Below, piece after piece: positions 22,886 through 27,627 of a stretch of DNA of 27,627 nucleotides. The position numbers were made by a program, and so were the translations under genes. Each line of letters starts with the position of its first letter. Within the stretch, counting starts at the first letter, position 1. The DNA comes from JANPJV01 sp031425695 (GTDB lineage: Bacteria; Pseudomonadota; Gammaproteobacteria; Xanthomonadales; SZUA-5): NCBI GenBank assembly GCA_031425695.1, contig JANPJV010000179.1, forward strand, positions 1-27,627, written 5' to 3'. Under the pieces are notes generated by a model that saw only the letters and a program-made list of their open reading frames with translations, was not told the DNA's origin and did no database searches.

Positions 22886-25800
22886 ATGTCCGAACCCCTT
22901 GCTGCGCGCACTGCCACGCCTCTGCTGCTGCTCGCGTCGTTCGACGTGGGCGGATCGCAATGGCAGGCAAAAGCGGCTGCAATCGGTGCCGAGCTGGTAG
23001 TCCTGCCAGTTGCGACCGACTGGCGGGCCGAGCTCACGCAGCTGCGCGCGGAGCATCCGGACCGCCTGCTGGTCCGCATCCGCAACGGCGAACTGGTGAT
23101 TACGCCGGACGCCCTTCCGCGCCTGATCAAGGCGGCGCGCAGCGCCGGTGCGCTGGTGCTGCCACTCTGCAACGGCGCCTCGGAAACGACGCCCGCCGCC
23201 CCCGATACCGCGCTTCCAGCCAATGCCGGCGCTCTCGACGCCGCCGTGTTTGCCCTCGGCGCGCGCATGCTCGCGACGATTTCGGTCGTCGATCCGCCGC
23301 TGTGGGTGCTCGCCGCGAACGCGCCCGCGGATGCGCCCGCGCAGCTGGTCGACCATGTCTACGCGCATCTGCCCAATTTGCCCGTCACTGGCCTGATGAC
23401 ACCAGCGGACCGCCGCGAACGTGCACCCGCGCATCCCTTCGCGGCGCTTCGCAGCGCCCTGCTGGCAGCGCCGGTCGAGCCGGCGTCGCAATGGACGGAG
23501 GCTGCACGCGACGGGCGCCCGGTGGTGCTGCACATCCTGCACGGCTGGGGCGGCGGCGCTGAGCGCTACGTGCGTGACCTCGGCCGCGCGGATGGCGCGC
23601 GCCATCACCTGCTGCTGCGCGCGGTCGGCAATCCCGGTCGCAAGCGGCATGGCGAACAGCTGCTGCTCTGCGCGGCCGCAGGTGGTCCGCTGTTGCGCCG
23701 CTACCTCATGTCGCCGCCGATCTCGACGCTCGAGTTCGACCACCGCGGCCATGCCGAAGCGCTGGCGGCGATCATTGCCGACTTCGCGGTCGAGCAGATT
23801 GTCGTCTCGTCGCTGATCGGGCACGCGCTTGACGCCTTGCGCACCGGCCTGCCGACGCTCTGGGTCGCGCACGATTACTTTCCGTTCTGGCCGGTGCTGC
23901 ACCGTGATTTCGGCGACGCCGGCGCGCGCTTCGATGCGGCCGAGCTCGCGCGGGACTTGAGCGCCGAGGCGAGCTCACCTTTTTCCGAGCGCGACCCGGC
24001 ATTCTGGGAAACCCGCCGCGCTGCCACGCTGGCCGCGATCGGCGACGCAAATGTCGGCCTGGTTGGACCGAGCCGCTCGGTGCTCGACAACCTGGCGCGC
24101 ATTGCGCCGGTCTTTGCCGACCGGCCGCAGCAGTTGATCCCGCACGGGTTGGCGGACTGGCCGCTCTCCCCGGCGCCGATCGTTCCCGAGCACGGTGGTC
24201 GCCTGCGACTGGTCGTGATCGGCCGCATCAACGGCGCCAAGGGCCTGGAGCTGTTGCGACAGCTGGCGCCGCGCCTGGGCAGCTTTGCCGAGCTGTTCCT
24301 GGTCGGCAGCGGCAAGGCGGCCGAATCACTGTTCGGCGTCAGCGGCGTGCATGTGCTGCTCGACTACGCTCACGCTGAGTTGCCAGCCATCCTCGCGCGC
24401 ATCGCGCCGCACGCCGCGTTGCTGCCGGTGACCGTCGCGGAAACTTTTTCGTATACCTTGACGGAGCTGTGGAGCCTCGGCGTGGTGCCGATCGCAGCGC
24501 GCCTGGGTGCACTGGCCGAGCGCATCGCCGACGGGCGCAATGGCATCCTGATCGAACCCAATGCCGACGCCTGGCTCGCGCGCCTGATGGCGCTCGACCA
24601 GGATCGCAGCGTGCTCGAGCAGATCCGCACCGAGCTCAAGCAGCAATTGCCGCGCAGCATGGCGGATGCGCTGGCCGATTACGCGCCGCTGCTGCCATCC
24701 GGGATGCGCGTCGCACTGCGTTACAGCATCGGGGTCGTCGATCGCCGTAGCCTCGCGCACGCTGTCGATGCCGACGCCGCCACTGATCTGGCGATGCGCC
24801 TTGCGCACGCGGAAGCGCGCCACCTCGAGCAGCAGGCGGAGCTGGAGCGGCGGGCCGACTGGGGCTTCGACATGGCCGCGCTGGTCGACGAGCGCACGCA
24901 CTGGGCGCAACGGCTCGACGCCGAGCTCACGCGCGTGCGCGGCTGGATGGTCGAGCGCGAGGGCGTGTTCCAGCGTTCACTGAGCGAGGCAGAGAGCAGC
25001 AGGCAGGCCATGGAGGTCCGTCTGATCGAGACGCAGGCGGAGCGACAACGGAACATGGATGAGGCCCGGGCGATACAGGCTGCTCTGGACGAGCGGGTGG
25101 ATGCGCTGAGTCGCGCGCTGACCGATCGTACGCGTGAGATCAACACCTTGAGCGACGAGAACCAGCAGTTGCTGCAGGTTCGGCATGCGCTCGAGGAACA
25201 GAGCGCCCAGCTCGAAGCCAGCCGCGCCGCGCTGCACGCCGAACACCAGGCCCTGCACCAGACCAGCCAGTACCTGCAGCGTCTCGCCGAAAACCTGCGC
25301 CATGAGCGCGATGCGGTCAGCGCGCATCGCGAACAGATCCTCTCCAGCACCAGCTGGCGGCTCACCTGGCCGCTGCGAGCGGCGGGTCTCTTTGCCAAGC
25401 GCGTGCGCGCTTCGCTCGCGTTTCGAGCGCGGCGCCTGCGCAGCTTGGCCGGTCGGATGCGCGGCAGTATTGCCCGGCGCGGCCTGGCCGGCACACTCGC
25501 ACGCATTCGCCAGGAACTGCGCGAAGGCCAGGCCGGGCTGCCGGAGGCAATAAGCGTATCGACGCCGGAGCCGGCGTCCGACTATCTCGCCTTCAGCATG
25601 CCGGTCAGCGCCACCCCGCTGGTGTCGATCGTGATCCCGGTCTACAACCAGCTGCACCACACCATGAACTGCCTGTCGGCACTGGCCGAGACTGCAGGGA
25701 CGACGCCCTTCGAGGTGATCGTCGTCGACGACGGCTCGAGCGATGCGACCGCCCGCGAAGTGCCGCGCGTTGCCGGCGTTCGCTTCCACAAGAATCCGGA

Positions 25801-27502
25801 AAACGTGGGCTTCATCGGTGCCTGCAATGCGGGCGCCGCACTCGCACGCGGGCGCTTCGTGTTCTTCTTGAACAACGACACCGCGGTGCAGCCCGGCTGG
25901 CTCGAACCGCTGGTGCGCACCTTCGACGAGTTCGAGCGGGTCGGCCTGGTGGGCTCCAAGTTGGTCTACCCGGACGGGCGCCTGCAGGAAGCCGGCGGTA
26001 TCGTCTTCAGTGATGGCTCGGGGTGGAACTACGGGCGCTTCGATCATCCCGACGATCCGCGCTACGACTACCCGCGCGAAGTGGATTACTGCTCGGGCGC
26101 AGCCATCCTGATCGAGCGCGCGCTGCTCACGCGCTTCGGCGGCTTCGATGCGCTCTACAAGCCGGCCTATTACGAAGACACCGACCTCGCCTTCAAGGTC
26201 CGCGAAGCCGGCCTGCGGGTGATGTACCAGCCGGCCTCGAAGGTGGTCCATTTCGAGGGCATCACCGGCGGCACCGACACCAGCACCGGCATCAAGCGCT
26301 TCCAGGTCATCAACCAGGTCAAGTTCCGCGAGCGCTGGGCGAGCCAGCTTGGCGTTCAGCCGGCGCCGACCGATCACAGCGGCATCTGGCAGGCAGCCAC
26401 GCATCGCGTGAAAGGCCGCATCCTGATGATCGACGCGACCACCGCGACGCCGGATCAGGATTCGGGCTCAGTGCGCTACATGAACCTGTTGCGCGTGCTG
26501 CATGTGATGGGCTGGCAGGCGACATTCTTCGCCGACAACCGCGCCTACATCCCGCGCTACACCGAAGAGCTGCGCGCGCTCGGCGTCGAGGTGCAGTTCC
26601 ATCCCTGGCTCACCGATCCCGTGGCCTTCTTTCGCGAGCGCGGGCGCCAATTCGATGCGGTCATGGTCAGCCGCCACTACGTCGCCCGCCACTATGTCGA
26701 GCTGGTGCGCGAATACGCGCCGCAGGCACGGCTGCTGTTCGACACCGTCGACCTGCACTACCTGCGCGAGCAGCGCGCCGCCGCCGTCGATGGCAGCGAG
26801 GCGATGGCCCGCCAAGCCGCCGCCACGCGCGAAGCCGAGCTCGACCTGGTGCGCCGCTGCGATGCCACCATCGTCGTCTCCCCGGTCGAGCAGGAGCTGC
26901 TGGGTCGCGAGGTCAACGGCCACCGCGTCGAGGTGCTGTCCAACATCCACCAGTTGGTCGGCTGCCGCGCTGACTACGCCGCGCGCAAGGACATCTGGTT
27001 CGTCGGCGGCTTCCAGCACCAGCCGAATGTCGATGCGATGCAATGGTTCGTGGCCGACATCTGGCCGCGCATCCGGCCCGAGCTGCCTGATGTCACCTTC
27101 CACATCGTCGGCAGCAAGATGCCGCCAGAAATCGCGGTGATGGCCGGCAACGGCATCGAAGTCCACGGCTTCGTCTCCGACCTCGATCGCTTCCTTGACG
27201 GCTGCCGTCTCGCCGTCGCCCCGTTGCGCTACGGTGCCGGCGTCAAGGGCAAGGTCAACCAGAGCATGGCCCACGGCCAGCCCGTCGTGGCGACACCGAT
27301 CGCGGTCGAGGGCATGGCCATTCAATCCGGCTGCGAAGCCCTCGTCGCCGACAGCGCCGAACACTTCGCCGAAGCCGTCATCCGCCTCTACCGCGACGCC
27401 GCGCTCTGGCAGTGCCTCTCCGACGCCGGCCTCGCCAACACCCGCCAGCATTTCTCATTCGAGGCGGCGCGCGAGGCGTTGGAGCGAATCCTTAGAGGCT
27501 AG
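22886..27502 (+). CDS. Giant multidomain glycosyltransferase (GT4 - coiled coil - GT2 - GT4)
   Basis: 1538 residues, cytosolic, with no signal peptide or clear membrane helix. The N-terminal 210 residues are not recognised. A first GT4-like domain (about 213-590) has HGWGGGAERY, VVIGRINGAKG and the EX7E motif at Glu519/Glu527. A long charged coiled coil follows (about 635-815), then SSTSWRLTWPLR (about 820-832), a short motif commonly found before glycosyltransferase domains in such fusions. A GT2 domain (about 913-1150) has VSIVIPVYNQ, VVDDGSSD, the metal-binding NND (996-998) and YYEDTD with Glu1097/Asp1098. A second GT4 domain (about 1178-1538) ends with GVKGKVNQSMAHGQPVVAT near 1451. Such fusions build O-antigen or other surface polysaccharide by successive transfers. 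The sugars cannot be predicted. Neighbouring polysaccharide genes, if any, lie beyond the window. Confidence 0.92.
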   Translation: MSEPLAARTATPLLLLASFDVGGSQWQAKAAAIGAELVVLPVATDWRAELTQLRAEHPDRLLVRIRNGELVITPDALPRLIKAARSAGALVLPLCNGASETTPAAPDTALPANAGALDAAVFALGARMLATISVVDPPLWVLAANAPADAPAQLVDHVYAHLPNLPVTGLMTPADRRERAPAHPFAALRSALLAAPVEPASQWTEAARDGRPVVLHILHGWGGGAERYVRDLGRADGARHHLLLRAVGNPGRKRHGEQLLLCAAAGGPLLRRYLMSPPISTLEFDHRGHAEALAAIIADFAVEQIVVSSLIGHALDALRTGLPTLWVAHDYFPFWPVLHRDFGDAGARFDAAELARDLSAEASSPFSERDPAFWETRRAATLAAIGDANVGLVGPSRSVLDNLARIAPVFADRPQQLIPHGLADWPLSPAPIVPEHGGRLRLVVIGRINGAKGLELLRQLAPRLGSFAELFLVGSGKAAESLFGVSGVHVLLDYAHAELPAILARIAPHAALLPVTVAETFSYTLTELWSLGVVPIAARLGALAERIADGRNGILIEPNADAWLARLMALDQDRSVLEQIRTELKQQLPRSMADALADYAPLLPSGMRVALRYSIGVVDRRSLAHAVDADAATDLAMRLAHAEARHLEQQAELERRADWGFDMAALVDERTHWAQRLDAELTRVRGWMVEREGVFQRSLSEAESSRQAMEVRLIETQAERQRNMDEARAIQAALDERVDALSRALTDRTREINTLSDENQQLLQVRHALEEQSAQLEASRAALHAEHQALHQTSQYLQRLAENLRHERDAVSAHREQILSSTSWRLTWPLRAAGLFAKRVRASLAFRARRLRSLAGRMRGSIARRGLAGTLARIRQELREGQAGLPEAISVSTPEPASDYLAFSMPVSATPLVSIVIPVYNQLHHTMNCLSALAETAGTTPFEVIVVDDGSSDATAREVPRVAGVRFHKNPENVGFIGACNAGAALARGRFVFFLNNDTAVQPGWLEPLVRTFDEFERVGLVGSKLVYPDGRLQEAGGIVFSDGSGWNYGRFDHPDDPRYDYPREVDYCSGAAILIERALLTRFGGFDALYKPAYYEDTDLAFKVREAGLRVMYQPASKVVHFEGITGGTDTSTGIKRFQVINQVKFRERWASQLGVQPAPTDHSGIWQAATHRVKGRILMIDATTATPDQDSGSVRYMNLLRVLHVMGWQATFFADNRAYIPRYTEELRALGVEVQFHPWLTDPVAFFRERGRQFDAVMVSRHYVARHYVELVREYAPQARLLFDTVDLHYLREQRAAAVDGSEAMARQAAATREAELDLVRRCDATIVVSPVEQELLGREVNGHRVEVLSNIHQLVGCRADYAARKDIWFVGGFQHQPNVDAMQWFVADIWPRIRPELPDVTFHIVGSKMPPEIAVMAGNGIEVHGFVSDLDRFLDGCRLAVAPLRYGAGVKGKVNQSMAHGQPVVATPIAVEGMAIQSGCEALVADSAEHFAEAVIRLYRDAALWQCLSDAGLANTRQHFSFEAAREALERILRG

Positions 27503-27530
27503 TTGTTGGTTGTTGGTTGTTGGTTGTTGG
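27503..27530 (+). repeat. Four tandem copies of TTGTTGG
   Basis: A 28-base microsatellite of four perfect seven-base units begins at the base after the glycosyltransferase stop. Being outside the reading frame, changes in copy number would not alter the protein. Confidence 0.9.
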
Positions 27531-27593
27531 CGGCAAAGACCCCGGCACCATCGCCCGGACGCGATCGCGGCGTGGTGGAAGCGTCGGCTTCAC

Positions 27594-27620
27594 GTGGGTC
27601 CGGACCTTGTCCGGACGCTC
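27594..27620 (+). repeat. Dispersed GTCCGGAC hairpin, plus-strand copy
   Basis: GTGGGTCCGGACCTTGTCCG and the following GACGCT match the array unit at 15973-16147, with the full eight-pair stem and CTT loop. It lies about 90 bases after the glycosyltransferase, near the window edge. The 63 bases before it hold nothing recognisable. Confidence 0.85.
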
Positions 27621-27627
27621 TTGACGG

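Noticed and set aside
24977..26404. 475-codon minus-strand open frame
   Set aside because: Antisense to the coiled-coil and GT2 region of the glycosyltransferase, with no domain signature.

Overview
The window is GC-rich, densely coding bacterial chromosome, most likely from a gammaproteobacterium of the Xanthomonadales/Lysobacterales. This placement is inferred from a large Oar-like TonB-dependent receptor, a YheS-type ABC-F protein, the mltB-rlpA-dacA-ybeD cell-wall cluster, a magnesium-type HemB, secreted proteins with a WYxPxxSGQG module, and intergenic REP-like palindromes that carry a GTAG head. No rRNA, tRNA, transposase, phage gene or CRISPR array was seen.

Layout. Positions 1-3561 hold the tail of one secreted protein and a complete tandem paralogue (PQQ-like propeller plus two SGQG modules). 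Next come a DUF885 metallopeptidase-like lipoprotein (3828-5642), the ABC-F protein YheS (5864-7477), a TonB-dependent receptor (7762-10671), a small secreted two-cysteine protein in its own promoter-terminator unit (10703-11091), and an alpha/beta-hydrolase lipoprotein (11335-12195). A compact cell-wall operon follows: mltB, rlpA, dacA and ybeD (12490-15936), with start/stop overlaps at two junctions. A 35-bp tandem hairpin array then separates it from a periplasmic thiol-reduction pair, dsbD and a TlpA-like thioredoxin (16218-18971). On the minus strand lie hemB (19207-20211) and mrcB (20326-22539). The window closes with a 1538-residue three-domain glycosyltransferase (22886-27502).

Functionally the window is dominated by the envelope: peptidoglycan synthesis (PBP1b), trimming (DacA) and cleavage (MltB, RlpA), periplasmic redox (DsbD, TlpA-like), outer-membrane uptake (TonB receptor), surface polysaccharide (the glycosyltransferase) and several lipoproteins or exported proteins.

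The least conventional content is intergenic. There are two ~95-bp nested palindromes whose internal stems differ in sequence but stay paired; a third GTAG inverted pair of the CCCGGGTAAGC type and a related imperfect one; a GTCCGGAC hairpin family, tandemly amplified and dispersed, with one copy showing compensatory change; a MITE-like element with 22-nt perfect terminal inverted repeats; a GGTTTC-rich inverted repeat; and a three-arm, mutually exclusive pairing arrangement in the mrcB leader. Every coding call rests on motif reading by eye, with no database search.
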